NCBI GenBank assembly: GCA_029945375.1
Contig: CM057061.1
Location: 2,480,001 to 2,544,000, forward strand
Direction of reading: 5' to 3'
DNA length: 64,000 nt
DNA from: Agaricus subrufescens
Lineage: Eukaryota > Basidiomycota > Agaricomycetes > Agaricales > Agaricaceae
Shown here: positions 34,080-46,084 of the stretch, in pieces
How the letters are laid out: the number at the start of each line of letters is the position of its first letter
Position numbering within the stretch: position 1 is the first letter of the stretch
The notes under the pieces: generated by a model
The model's input: only the letters and a program-made list of their open reading frames with translations
Databases searched by the model: none
What the model was told of the DNA's origin: nothing
Position numbers and translations under genes: made by a program

Positions 34080-34440
34080 ATATGAACCAAACTAATGCTA
34101 TTATGGTGGGCTTTTTAGGCCTAAAAAGGCCTTTATTGTATTGGACAAAAACGTCTTATTAGAGCCCTACTGGCCATTTTAGATGTCGTATGCGGCTTAT
34201 TAGGCGACCCCCTCAAACGAAAAGGGTCTTATTAGGGTCCTACTGACCATTTTAGACAGCTTACCTGGCATTTTAGGTACCCATACACCTTATTAGGTAA
34301 TCCCTGTCACTAATTAGGGTTCTTGGCATTCTAAACAGGAAACGTTTTGCTGTTTAAGCCTAAAAAGACCCCTAGCCTAAAAAGGCTTGATTAGGCCTTA
34401 TCACGTTGTTAGGAAATTTCCGACAAGATGTCTGACAGAT
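34080..34440. repeat. Diverged direct repeats with ttattagg/ttttaggc motifs
   Basis: Two longer units start at about 34153 and 34227 (tcttattagagccctactgg and tcttattagggtcctactga) and continue with ccattttaga. Shorter echoes of cttattagg and ttttagg follow to 34440, mixed with the near-palindrome ttaggcctaaaaaggcct at 34117-34134. No coding signal. It resembles internal repeats of a non-autonomous element, but ends could not be defined. Confidence 0.45.
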
Positions 34441-34759
34441 TAAACAAAATATTCGGGACATATAAACGCTTGCTTTGTCAATAGATAGTTTAATGCTTGG
34501 CATTACGTTTTGTATCTATGAGTTAATTTCATGTAACTACCAATGGAGAACAAGAAGAGTTTAGTATGTCCACTTGGTATTTGTTTCTGCTCAAGAAACA
34601 CCTTGCTATGGTCAAGCTACGAACCCCTGCCTATGACGGGTTCGATCTTGGGTCTTCCGACACAGATGGTTGAGGTTGTATGCACTCATAAGGATGAAAT
34701 TCAAGTGCAGACATTGCACGCTTCTTACGTGAAGATTTGATAAGGATCAAAGTCAAATT

Positions 34760-35763
34760 CACTGGGATCCCGATGGCCCGAAGAGCGGGATATTTGGAGA
34801 TTCGCAGGTGCCACAGGTGGGCTATCCGCAAATGCACATACCGTCATCAACTATATCAGTGATTTGACGATTGAGAGCCCGGTCTCGCAGTGATCTCGTC
34901 ATCGATGAGTATTAAACCACTGGTCTTATTGACCCCGAGGCTCATATCAAGTTAGGGTTCCGGTTCCGTTTACACTACCTTTTGTTGTACTTTGCAATTG
35001 GTTAGGTATGACAGCTGGTGGAGCCTATGCGGCTGTTCATCATCGTCATTCTATTTTGTATAGCGCTCAGCGTGATCAAACTTACCAGGACCGCCTCGGG
35101 ACCTTCCATAAATCGTTCATGGGCTATATATTCGACTCTTCTAGATCTGAACCTTTTCCTGACATCCGTGGCGAAGCCCTACGAATCAGAACGTCGTATA
35201 ATCAACTGCTTGATATGATGTTTGTGAGCCTTCTGTATTCTATTCCTTTATGTTTGTAGATTTATGGTGCTGAAAGTATGCACAAGGACAAATCCCGACA
35301 TCCTGGATTTATGATGTATGAGCTATCCACGCAAATGCCCCTCGAGGCCATTCCAGTCTCCTTAATGAAAAATATGCTTGAGTTAACCAACATCAAGTTA
35401 CAGTTCCGTCGCCTGCTACGACAGTGACAGATTTATCTGTTCCCTGAAGTCCAACCTGCACGATGAACGGAAATCTCGTGTTTACAAACATATATCGAAT
35501 CAAGAATGTGCAACGTGAACGCCGTGATGAGTAGGTGGTTGGGTAACCACTTTCACGGGACCTTTTCCATGTCGGGGACCTGCCGAAACCCATACTTTGC
35601 TTTGAAAGACTCAAACAGCAGCTCAAAAACTATTAGGCCCCTTCTCCAGATGATACGACCCCTATTGCAGTGTTCACTTCAGCTGGGAGGTGTTGTGCTC
35701 AAGTCAGATTTATTGATCCGGAAGATGGCATGTCGAAGTGGAATGTACGGTGTATGTGATTGA
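34760..35763 (+). pseudogene. Truncated NACHT gene copy
   Basis: Begins at a point equal to WPEERDFWKLAGAAGG of NACHT copy 1 and has no P-loop or Walker B part. Later segments match the helical region in changing frames: ATGGLSANAHTVINYIS, MTAGGAYAAVHHRHS, and FHKSFMGYIFDSSRSEPFPD. The exon-4 equivalent MHKDKSRHPGFMMYE and the terminal segment to 35763 follow. Several internal deletions bring distant parts together. It lies immediately after the repeat-rich stretch at 33.9-34.5 kb, so truncation may have been caused by insertion or recombination there. Confidence 0.75.
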
Positions 35764-36218
35764 CAATCGTGCCTCATTCTCGAACTCCTCCGTCACGGCA
35801 TTTCTTGCCGATACGCTGTGTTTCGCTAAAGCAGAGCCTAGTCACCTGTGATCTTCTTAGGAAAATCAGATAAATCGTCCAACCTAATCCTGTTTCACGA
35901 GAACAACAATCTTATTATGTAGAGTCTTACGAGGCGCAAGGTGCGGCACCCTATTCGGCTGCAGTGATACCAATATTAATATATCAATATTCAATGCTAG
36001 CGTGGTAAATTGATGCTTAGTGCATTTGTGGCATCAGTGAACGTACCCATGGCCCCTAATTTATAACGAGAGAGAGTAGCATCTTGGCTAGTTCTGTGCG
36101 TCTATTGTGCCACAAACGGGCTATGGTGATCATCTGCCAAAGTCCCGTGTTCAAACTTCGGCAGCTTGGACGGTCTTCTAGAGCCTTTCCCTTCGCCCCC
36201 TCCGCCCCCCATCGGCCC

Positions 36219-38973
36219 TCAATGACTGATGGTTCTCTCCGCCGTTCAGTCTCACGCCCGCTGAAACCATCCCCAGTACATCATGACTATATGGCAGGTC
36301 CTTCCGTTGGCTCCGGCGGCTCTTCGAGTTTGTCCTCGCATCTTCCCTCAAGATCCGTTCTACATGACGGGTGTGTTCATGCGACAGCCGACACTAATCG
36401 CCCAACCGCGCCTGGGTGCTTGGTTGATTCTCAAATCCATATGGGTCATCTTGTTGTTGACGGAGCGTCGGAAAATCTCGGTAGCCAATCTTTACCAGAT
36501 TCGCAGATTGATGAGTCAACTTTAGCACAAATGACCATCATCTCCCCTTCCAATGCCGAACACCCCATACATATCCCGTATCCTCTGGACTCCGTCCGAC
36601 AACCTCCGTCAATAATAATGCGGGCATATTTACAAACACCCATGACTTTGCTGTGACTGGAACCTTTGTTGATGCCAGCCATGGTGAATATTTCTTCAAG
36701 ATGATTGATTCGGTCTATCTGACTTTGTATTATTTCCAGTAGTCTATCATAATGTGTTCTCGAACAAATGTAAGACTCATCTTCTTTCTATTATTCTTTT
36801 TATTGATGAATGCATGAGCCAGTCATGGAGAAATTCCTGGAGAACACGATACTCGGCACAGATTCGATTCTTCTGACCGTGACCCGCCCCCGCGGTGTCA
36901 TCCCGGCACTCGTCTGGTCGTTCTCAAGTGTTTATCTTTCATCTCCGATTGCGGCGGTGTGAAGAAGATGCGCTGGGTATCCGGTGCGGCTGGGGTTGGA
37001 AAATCGGCCATCATGCAGAGTGTCGCCGAGTCTCCGGAGCTCCCAGTGAGCTTCCTGTCAATGGACGTGATGATGGATCTGAAGCCATCTTGACGCTTTC
37101 CTGTCAGTTTGCAGCTAAAACTGATCTGTACCGTCAACTTATTGAACGAGAAATTACTCGCGATCCATCACTTTTTAGAAGCTCTATGGTGAAGCAGTTC
37201 AACAAATTGATCGTCGACCCTTTCATTAACAACACCCAACTAAAATCTGCTGGTCGAGTGCTGGTCATCATTTGATGAATGCAAGAACCACCGGATACAG
37301 CAGGAACTCCTCCGACTTATCTCCGATCTATGCATCACGTATCCTTCATCTCCCCTAGTATGGCTCATTGCCAGCCGCCCTGAACCTCACATTACTTCCT
37401 TCTTTTCCAGACGCAACGTCATTACAGTGCTTGAGAAGGAGGGGATTCCAGTCGACTCTGCTGAGGCCCGTGCGGATGTTGAACGATTCCTTCGAGAACA
37501 GTTGGCGGAGATCAAAGAGGATGCAGATTCGCTTGGTACTTAGTGGCCTGGAGAACAAAAAAGTTGGAAACTCGCCGATGCCGCCGGTGGAATATTTGCA
37601 TATGCGCAGACAGTCCTCAAAAATATCGGAGATTCAACAATCGAAAGCGCAGCTATACAGCTATCTGACGTGCTACGTATCATTGATCAGCATCCAATGA
37701 CTGATGTATTACGAGCAGAGTATCCCATGGCTCTACTTGATATATTATACGAACAGATTTTGTCGAACGTTCCTCGAAAAATCATGATTAACACCCGAAA
37801 ACTTCTATTGGCTTTGGCATCAGACTGGAGTTCAACCTTCCGCTCGCGTGCCGATATGAATTTCATTGTACTGTGCAACTGGTTGGGTATGACAGCTGAT
37901 GAAGCTTACGCCGCCGTCAATCATCTCCGTTCAAGTTTATGTGTCCCTCGTCGTGACAATGCTCATAACGACGGCCTCCGCGTTTTTCATAAATCATTCA
38001 TCGACTACATATCTGACTTTTCCCGATCTGGGTTTTCTCCTGATGTTCATGACGAAGCCCTCAAACTAAAAAATCAATTTACATCCAGGGTCTTAAGCGC
38101 GGCTCCCGACGATCTTGAATCGGATATGTTGGAGCAGTTAGCGAACGATCCCATCACCTGTGATAAGATCTCGCTTTCCTGGCTAGTCGAGGGATTGGAT
38201 ACCTGGAATGATAATAGAATGAGGCTTAATGTGTAGTTGGCGGTTGAGGCGGTTGTTAGTGGGATGATGCGCGGTGATCCAATCTACCAGAGCGAGTTCT
38301 GCATTCGCTTCTTGACCACTCTAGCTAGGTATTATTTTACCACTTTTCCGTATCATGATTTACAAAATGTTGTGTTTGTGAGTCCTTCATATTCTTTTCC
38401 CTCGTATCCTTAACGCTGACACTATACATAAGCATGAATCTAGACGTCATAATTTGGTGATGAACGGCATGCTCAAGCAAATACCCCTGGTAGCTATTCC
38501 CGTTTCCGGAGTATATGAAATTTCCACTGTTAAGCTACAGTTTCATCGTCCAGCCACGACTATACAAAGGTTATTCGATTCATGGAATCCATCTTGTAAA
38601 GTGAGTGAAATACTCATGTTTGCACCCACCCACTGAATTGGCGTATTGTGCAGCATGAACGCCAAAGCGAGTGGGGAGCGAGAAGGGTTCACACTTGGAC
38701 GACCACTTTTCGAAGAAGGGACCTCATTAGTTGGATGTCTGCTCCTCCCGGAACCGACTGCACATTTTGTTTTGGCAGATTTGAACATCACTGTTGAAAA
38801 GCTGGCAAACCCAATCTCTTGATGATACTGCCCTGGTTCTGTTCACCTCTACTGATAAATGTTGTGTAGAAGTCCGACTTGTCGATCCGGAGGATAGGAT
38901 GTCGGGGTGGACATACGCATTTTGGTGTTATATTCCATGGGAGAAATGTAAAGTGTATGGGAGTGTTGTTTGA
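36219..38973 (+). pseudogene. NACHT gene copy, full length but disabled
   Basis: Follows the five-exon plan of the intact copies, including the leader (MTDGSLRRSVSRPLKPSP), a FTNTHDFAVTGTF motif, the short exon before 36760, and MEKFLENTIL at 36825. The lesions are multiple. A base is missing soon after MEKFLENTILGT. About 30 bases are lost near 37052, where the beta strand after Walker A should be. The Walker B stretch is reduced at 37258-37285, so the acidic VDGLDE residues are gone. There is a stop at 37540-37542 and another at 38234-38236. The leader exon is also out of frame with its own conserved end. The Walker A GAAGVGKSA remains readable. No functional protein can be made. Confidence 0.85.
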
Positions 38974-39245
38974 TGTATACCACAGTTCATGTTGTCAGCT
39001 TTGATTGACACATTATGATGGGATAGCGCTAGGAGTTTTCAAGCGTTGTTGGGCTCTGCCAGTTTCAACCTTATCTTCAGGGACGGTCTACCCGATTACT
39101 GTAATGCCAATTATGGAATCCTGTTACACCTGTTTCCTGTGCCTCGATATTAGACTAACCATATTGACATAAATTCGTTGCCAAAGGGCGCCCATCTTGA
39201 AGTTTGCGGTGTCCCGTGAATTCAGGCCCCCTTGAAAATTTGAAT

Positions 39246-39620
39246 TCAGTTTGCATAGAACCCCCGATCAGTGTCATATGCCTGCCATTGCCAGATGCCA
39301 TCGTTGAGATGATTCATAGTTAGAGATAAGAGTAGAATTCGCAGACGACTTAGTATGCTTCCATTGCTGAGCAGAGGTGCTAAGCCAACAATCGCTAGTA
39401 CAGCGGTAGTAACGCAGGTCTGCGTGGTGATTGTACAACGTTGAAAGTCGTGCATACGGATTTTTGAGTCGATATCTATTGAAAAACGCATCTAGAACCA
39501 GTTCTAGAACGATACGCTTGATCATCATTTATTTGATTTCGCCTAGAAACCGCTAATCAGTTTCGTGCCGCTGCTGCATATGATTTAAGTATCACACCCC
39601 CATCGGAAAAAGGTGTCCCA
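39246..39620 (-). pseudogene. Relic of a DUF6534 membrane protein gene
   Basis: The minus strand reads ITTQTCVTTAVLAIVGLAP, parallel to VTMQTCLATTAAAIVDLAL of the intact DUF6534 gene at 5.3-7.1 kb. Nucleotide similarity continues upstream to about 39620 (cgctgctgcatatgatttaagtatcac region). The other helices and the C-terminal SKLYSNSLMSSLN motif are absent. It sits tail-to-tail with the NACHT pseudogene, the same arrangement as the intact pair near 5 kb. Confidence 0.72.
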
Positions 39621-39872
39621 AGGCGAGGGTCGCGTGGGAGCTGTAGGCCCAGGCCTAGGGTTATCACCACGGAGTAACCTTTGGGTATTTCCGTTACATC
39701 CATACAACCATCATATAACCATCACGATAATGATCTAGTCCACTGCGATACATAGATATAATTAGTGCACCAACTTGAAATCATATTTATAGTATCATTC
39801 CGTACATTCGACACTTCGATAATGATGAATCTTTTTATGGTTTCTTAGACGAAAATGAAACAAAAGAGAGAA

Positions 39873-41009
39873 TCAGAAGTGCTCGAAAAACCATTCAACG
39901 GTGGCCTTGAAAGCACCTTCTTTCCCTTCCTTTATTTTCGGGTCGCTCAAATCGCCGCGAACGGCGAAACCGTGGGTGCATCCATCGAAGTATTCTCTTT
40001 TGTATCCGGGTGCATATTTTCCCTGTCCGAGAATATTGTCGGCTTGTTCCTGCGCTGAGATCGGGAATTGCTCATCGGTCGTGCAGCTGTTAATAAGGAG
40101 GGGTGCCTTGGCCTCGTTGCAATATCTCTATTTGGGTAATTGCATCCACGTATCCTGACTGCTGGATAAAGATAGTAGAACTTACCTCAAGGTCTTCAGG
40201 CACGTTGAGTAAGGAAGGGTGAGAGGTTGCAGCCACCTTTATGATGCCATCGAAAGCGAGGTCAAAGACATAACGACCTACGTAAGATATCTTGAACCAG
40301 AGATCCAAAAAACTGCTCAAAGAACTTACCTCCGAAACAATAACCGACAGCAGCGAATTCTTTGACACCCTGCTCCTTGAGCCAAGTGATAACCTTGTCT
40401 AGGGAAGGGCGAGTCTCCTTAGCTGTGTGTTTGCTCCGCCAAGTGTTTCTATCAAAATTCTTGTGCAACTTTTTAGGACTCATCTAAATGAAGAAATGTT
40501 CAGTCACGTACAGGTTTTTTGAAAGATTCGAGTGACAGAGCATCCCCATTGAAATAATCGGGAATAATCGTCTACAGCCTCCAAATCAGAGATCTAACAT
40601 TTCTGTGATGATAGATCGTCTTACATAAAAGCCGTTCCGAGCAAAATCGTCAGCCAAGAGCTACATGGTAATTCAAAGTCAACGGTGCAGTGGCTACAAG
40701 AGAGGGGAAACGCCACCTGTGAGTTGATGAATTCCAACCCAAAGACATCCGGCAGAAACAGGAGAGCTTTGTCTGCTGGATAATTGATCGTTGGCTTTGC
40801 GATGTAAACCGTTACCCCGTTTACTGTAGTCTTTTGCCCTTGATATAGGAGGCACGATTTAACGCCGCTCTTAACCAAGAGGGGAAGCTACCTGATATGT
40901 ACCCTCAGCAGCGCCTTCATGCCTAACACCTGGAGTTTGAAATCTTCTGCACCGTTTTGCTCCAGAAACAGTATTGCTCACCAACAAAACAATCCTTGCA
41001 GAGACTCAT
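39873..41009 (-). CDS. Dienelactone hydrolase family protein
   Basis: Alpha/beta hydrolase of the dienelactone hydrolase family, cytosolic, about 250 residues in about eight short exons. The start MSLCKDCFV and the next exon GVRHEGAAEGTYQ match the family's usual N terminus. Then come VNGVTVYIAKPTINYPADKA, LLFLPDVFGLEFINSQ, LLADDFARNGFY, and TRPSLDKVITWLKEQGVKEF. The nucleophile is the Cys in AVGYCFGG; the acid is the Asp in CTTDEQFP; the His is in DGCTHGFAVRGD. It ends ATVEWFFEHF with the stop at 39875-39873. All triad residues are present, so it is probably active. Fungal members act in aromatic-ring degradation or as general carboxylester hydrolases; the substrate is unknown. Confidence 0.9.
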
Positions 41010-42727
41010 GTTGGTGGGAGAAATGAAATTTCTGCGTGCGCCGATAACAAATTGACCTATATTTTTATATCTTTGTCATCTGTCTATTCCCGTTGATTCC
41101 GTTTCTGTCCTATTTTACGGTGGGTCCCTATCAGCAAAGGCCCGAGCGCCGTCGAATATGTAATACTGATAATCAATGTCTAACGTACAGTCTACGACGC
41201 ACTTTATGACGCTTCAATCCATTATCTTTTTGACTCTTAAGATTCATGAGTTCGAAGCACATTTATCCGAATCCAGAGTGCCTGCTACACGTCCATCATG
41301 TGAAAGTCAAATACATCTACCAAAAAGGGTTAAGCCATGTGCAACATGAGCGGAGCAGCGGCGGCTGGAAGTCACATTCCCACGCACTTTCGCCCTTTCC
41401 CCCGACCAGTCCCCGACGCACTGCGCTTCCAACGCCACCTCCTGCCAGGAACCTGAGATACTTTGGGTTATGCATACCATTACTGTGCACGAATAAACCT
41501 CAGCCGCATGGTAGTAGCGCGATGCTCAAGACACAAGCCTTGGCAAGAACAGTTCTGATGATTCGAATTTTGCCCATATCTCTAACTTTATTCTTCCACC
41601 CACGAACCTATCGCAGAGTTTATATTTCATTATCACATTCCCGTTCAAGGCCTAGGTCGGCGAGCTGAACATTATGGTTCCGAGATGCCACTCCATAGTT
41701 TGATCTTCTTCTTTGCCACACTCGCACTAAAGTGATACATGGAAGTGGCGCATTCAAGTGTATGATGGGGATATTTTGAGGTATTATAAAAAGTTATACG
41801 CTATATTGTGTACGTGTTTCACTTAACTTGGCATTCGGGGCAGTTACTTACTCCGTGATATTCTCAAGTTGGCCATTGTTTACTTCAGACAAGTGACGTG
41901 CCGTGTACACCGTCCATTTGATTGAGTGTGTTTTCGAACAGATCAGAAGCTGTTTGTTGGCTCATCACATTTTAGAATGTTTACATGTATGTCACAAAAT
42001 TTAACGTTTCACATGTTCTGTGCCATTATTCGGCTCGGGCACTCGGAAAATTGGTTCGTTGACATGCTTCCAATAAGCCTTTTTATGCATCCTACATACC
42101 TATCAATCATGGCGCTCTGTGCAAGGTTTGCAATTTTGCTGTGTGCCCGCTAATATGCGTAGTCTCCAGACGGTGTGCAGTGGGTGAGCTGGGAATTTGT
42201 GTTGGTCCGAATTGACGGATTGCAAGCAGGTCCAAAGTAGGAGATCAAACAAACACCCATAAACAACGCTGAAGATCCTTCCACGATCGGCGCGGTTTCG
42301 AGTGCCCCATGTCCTAGAAGCTACTTACCATACCGCTCTGATCTGAACGCCATAGCGTGGGACATCTTACCGGGCGATTTGTACGTTGGACACCCATGTG
42401 GTAAGCTAACGAGGAAGCCTGGCAACTCTCCCACCGGGCGGGGATTCTCGACTTGATCTGAGTGACGAGAGTACCGAGATTGGCTATATGTGGGACTTCT
42501 AGGAATGCTTCACCTGGTAGCCAAATCAAACCTTACAGAACTCTGTTCGAGTCACCCCACGGATGTTTGAGTTGTCGGGAGATCATGATGTCTATTTTGA
42601 CAGTTGATAAAAGAGCTTGGAGCTGGCTCTGTCCCAAAAGGGTTCCTTTTTTCTTCCCCTTCGATCCCGTTCCTCGGTCATCTTCGTTCTCCGCTGCGTT
42701 TGGTGCCCCTACTCGTTCTGGTCAAGG
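41010..42727. other. Intergenic stretch between divergent genes
   Basis: About 1.7 kb separating the hydrolase (minus) from the next plus-strand gene. It contains only open frames of biased composition without domains. It presumably includes both promoters; no specific site stands out. Confidence 0.45.
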
Positions 42728-44631
42728 ATGTCTGCCACAGCAACGACGGCTCCTTCACCATCTGCAACATTCCTCCCTCCACCCGATGTGCAATTATCGT
42801 CAGTTCTCTGTTTCCTGACCTTGTCATGTCATGTAAAAGGAGTCTAGGTATGGGCCAATGCTAGTTGGGGTCTTCGTGAACATGATATTATACGGGGTGC
42901 GTGCCTTGGATGGGTTCTAGCTCGATGATGGCAGAAATTGACGGTGGTGCCTAGATTCTTGTGACTCAGGTACCTCGACAAGGCTTATTCAGTGCTTCAG
43001 TACTTATTCAAATCTACGGCTACAGACCTATTCGTATTATCAGCTCTACAAGAAGTATAGTACCTCTCTACTCATCATATGAGCACAAGCTCAATTGTTA
43101 ACCAGAGATGCTCGTTGGATCAAGGGCTTGGTGAGTCGAGCCTCTCAGGGTCATATGATGGAACCCTAACCCAACGCATTCAGGTCCTTTATCTTTTTAT
43201 CGTTGAGACGGCGAATACGGGGATAGATATGGCTATGATGTATCAGCCTCTCATATTGGATTACGGTATGTCGCACCATGGATTCCAGTGGATGATATTT
43301 ATGCTCGCAACAGGACAGCAGCTGAAGAACTTTCCAGTCAGTAAGTAAAGGTTCATGTTTGTATGTTGCTAATTAATGATTTTGTTTGTTTGTCGAGTTT
43401 AGTGTTCGCCGCTGGTGTGTAAACTACATCCCTTTGTTTAGTATTTCATGCCTATATCCATTCATTTGTTCTTTAGAGCCAATCACCATTGTAGGCCGAC
43501 CCTCATGACTGATGTGTTTATGTCCTGACTGCAGTCTCCCCAGGTTGCAATATCAATGCCCATCCAGCTCTTTTTTGCCTGGCGAATTTTTCGTCTCACG
43601 AAACAGTCACTCATTGCTATCGTCATTTCGCTGTTATCACTCGTTTCTTTTGGTACGTGCCCTGAATTAATCTATCAGCGCGCACTCCTGACTTTGTTCC
43701 CCCAAGCTGGTGGTCTGTGGACAACTGTTAAGATCATAATTATCAAGTCGTTCAGTCGCAAACCGCAACTTCACTGGTCGGCTCTTGTATGGTTCCTTGC
43801 AGCAACCGTCGCGGATGTTATCATTACCGTGACACTTGTGATAAACTTGGTGAGCGTCCTTCGCGCAACGAACCCGCATCTATCACATGCCCTCGGCTTT
43901 ATTCTGACAATGATTCGCAGTCAAGACGTAAGACAGGATTCTCCGCGACAGACGACGCAATTTCAAAAATTATCCGAAGTAAGTTCTGGCCACGTTGGTT
44001 TGCAACTGTCACTTATCACCTTCTCAAGTGACGGTCCAGACTGGCATGTTAACGTAAATCTTTTCCTATTCACGTTGTTCAGTCCTGAAAAACACGCCTA
44101 ACCTTCCAATGCAGTGCTCTCTTCGCAATCGGCGATGTTGTCTTCTTCATGAGTGAGTCCTGTTCTTTTCTGTGGAAATATAAAGATCTAACTATCCCAC
44201 CAAGCTCTTGGGGTACGTAACTCCATGGCGCTTATAGTAGGTACACGTTCTGAATCTATCTGATTGAATCATAGAAAACCGCTTTGTGAGTGAACATTCC
44301 CTACATCTTCCCATTGTAGGCTGATTTCGGGGCCAGGAATTTTATCTGGGATCTAGCCCTGACTAAAGTTTATGCAAACTGCTTAATGTCTACTTTGAAT
44401 GCCCGTGCTTCTTTAAAGGAAATGTCGAGTGGTCATTCGAACCAGCGCCACTTCTCATCCTTAGGTGGAGGCAGCAGACATCCTGTAAGTTCCGCATTTT
44501 CTATGTTATTGCCTACTTCTAACAGTTTTCAGATCACAGGTGGAGATCCTATGTCACCAGTAAGCTCGACAAGTTTAAATTTCAATGCAGCTGAACCGTC
44601 TTGCAGATCCATGCCCATTCGCATATGCTAG
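42728..44631 (+). CDS. DUF6534-type seven-helix membrane protein, copy 2
   Basis: Short-exon gene with family landmarks in order: start MSATATTAPSPSATFLPPP, YGPMLVGVFVNMILYG (exon 42847-42896), LQTYSYYQLYKK, DARWIKGL, YLFIVETANTGIDMAMMYQP, KNFPVMFAAG, and EPITI. These are followed by MPIQLFFAWRIFRLTKQSL, GGLWTTVKIIII, HWSALVWFLAATVADVIIT, RKTGFSATDDAISKIIR, and FIWDLALTKVYANCLMSTLN, then a Ser-rich tail to 44631. Seven hydrophobic helices are expected. All segments I followed join without stops, so the gene appears intact. The exon before QTYSYYQ has a few extra residues relative to its paralogs. The exact C-terminal end may differ if a last intron near 44505-44605 is removed. Confidence 0.75.
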
Positions 44632-46084
44632 AACTTGGCCAGATATCGTCAGAAAAATCTTCGCGCTCGCAGCATGACGACCCTGAATACGGCATAACAG
44701 TAACAAAGGCACGCCTTCTATCTCCTCTCGCTACTGAAAGACAAACTAACGTATTGCATAGGTCGTAGAGACTATTCCGGATCAAGAGCCAAAAGCTGTC
44801 GCTCTTTAGGAAACCCATTGGACTTTAGGAGGATTTGACTTTTGTATTTTAAGGTTTCATACGTGTTAATACGTACATGGATTGTTAAATACCATCATTC
44901 GAGAACGCTGTCACTCTCTTTGATCAAGCTGATCTGACATTGACTGGAGATGGACGTGACCTGACGAATGCCGGTTGTCAGCCCTGAGAATTATTCGCTT
45001 AACGGGCATAAGAGTCTTAGAACCGATATCTCAGTAGATTATGAACGTGATCACGTATGGATTGAAGTCGCTAGACAACGCGGATCAATTGCACCCCACC
45101 TTGCACCTGGAATCCTAATTCTTTCTCATACTTTGTAAGTTTGATCCCCCTTACGACCTTTTACTTTGAAATCCCTAATGATCTCTACAGTATGTCATTT
45201 GAGGGCGTTGAAGAACAAATTTTCTCTCATCATTTTGATGGGATCTTGCTTCTCTGAGCTCGGTCAGAATTTCACTTTCAATACTCGTTGGTGTAGTGCG
45301 GTGAGTGTCTATTAATAAAATGATCCCGTGGCTTACCCGAACCGGAACGCGGCAAGGGGTGATAAAAATCTCTCACGTATCGGGCCTCCCATGCTCCCCG
45401 GAGCACGTTATCGTTCGTATGCTCCCGAAAGCAGCAAGTACTGATTTGGTGCTTGTTGATCTAGAATTAAAACTATTTAACTTAACTGTATGTTATTGAA
45501 TTGATGAGTATATATCCTGCGTATACATCTGATGGGCTTTCAGACTTCTATCATCCGAAAAGTCTTGGGTTGACGAATATGAAGCTGGTAACAGTCTTAA
45601 TTTCTATGACCTACTCGTCAAAATAGTATGTCGTCCCCTCCATATACGAGGCACGATGAAGCCCAATAGTTCCCTTCACTGTGATTGACAACGGTTGAAT
45701 GCCCCCTCCTCTAGAGCGCGGGAGTAGAGTGCTCAATACATTGTTGAGACTCGACACCTTGGCGTTTGCAGATGTCAACAAGACTCCAGGTCCTAGCTAC
45801 CGAAAAATGTTACGGCTCCATGCGCTTCAGCACCTCTCGAAGTCTACGCAAATCCATATACGACAATAGATTGATGTATCGATGTGATGCATATCTACAA
45901 ATTAGAAACCAGGTTGGCAGGACCACCCTTGCGTTTGATGAAATGATGGGGATCCCCTTATACTTGACAAAAATATCACTGTGGCTTCTTCCTGAGCTAA
46001 TAAGGAAGCGTTTGAGCGTTTGATTAGAAATAGCACATAAAAGAGCCAAGATGTTGTTGACTGCCGCGACCTGCTGTTAGTGAC
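44632..46084 (+). other. Gap with weak traces of an unrecognised multi-exon gene
   Basis: Between the two DUF6534 genes. An ATG at 44970 opens MPVVSPENYSLNGHKSLRTD and runs to a possible donor near 45136. Other open segments are 45305-45499 (ISHVSGLPCSPEHVIVRML) and 45766-46023 (RNQVGRTTLAFDEMMGIPL). No domain is recognisable and joins could not be confirmed. It may be a rapidly evolving gene or chance frames. Confidence 0.3.

Noticed and set aside
41246..41668. 140-codon frame after the hydrolase promoter
   Set aside because: Low-complexity, no domain, no splice or paralog support.
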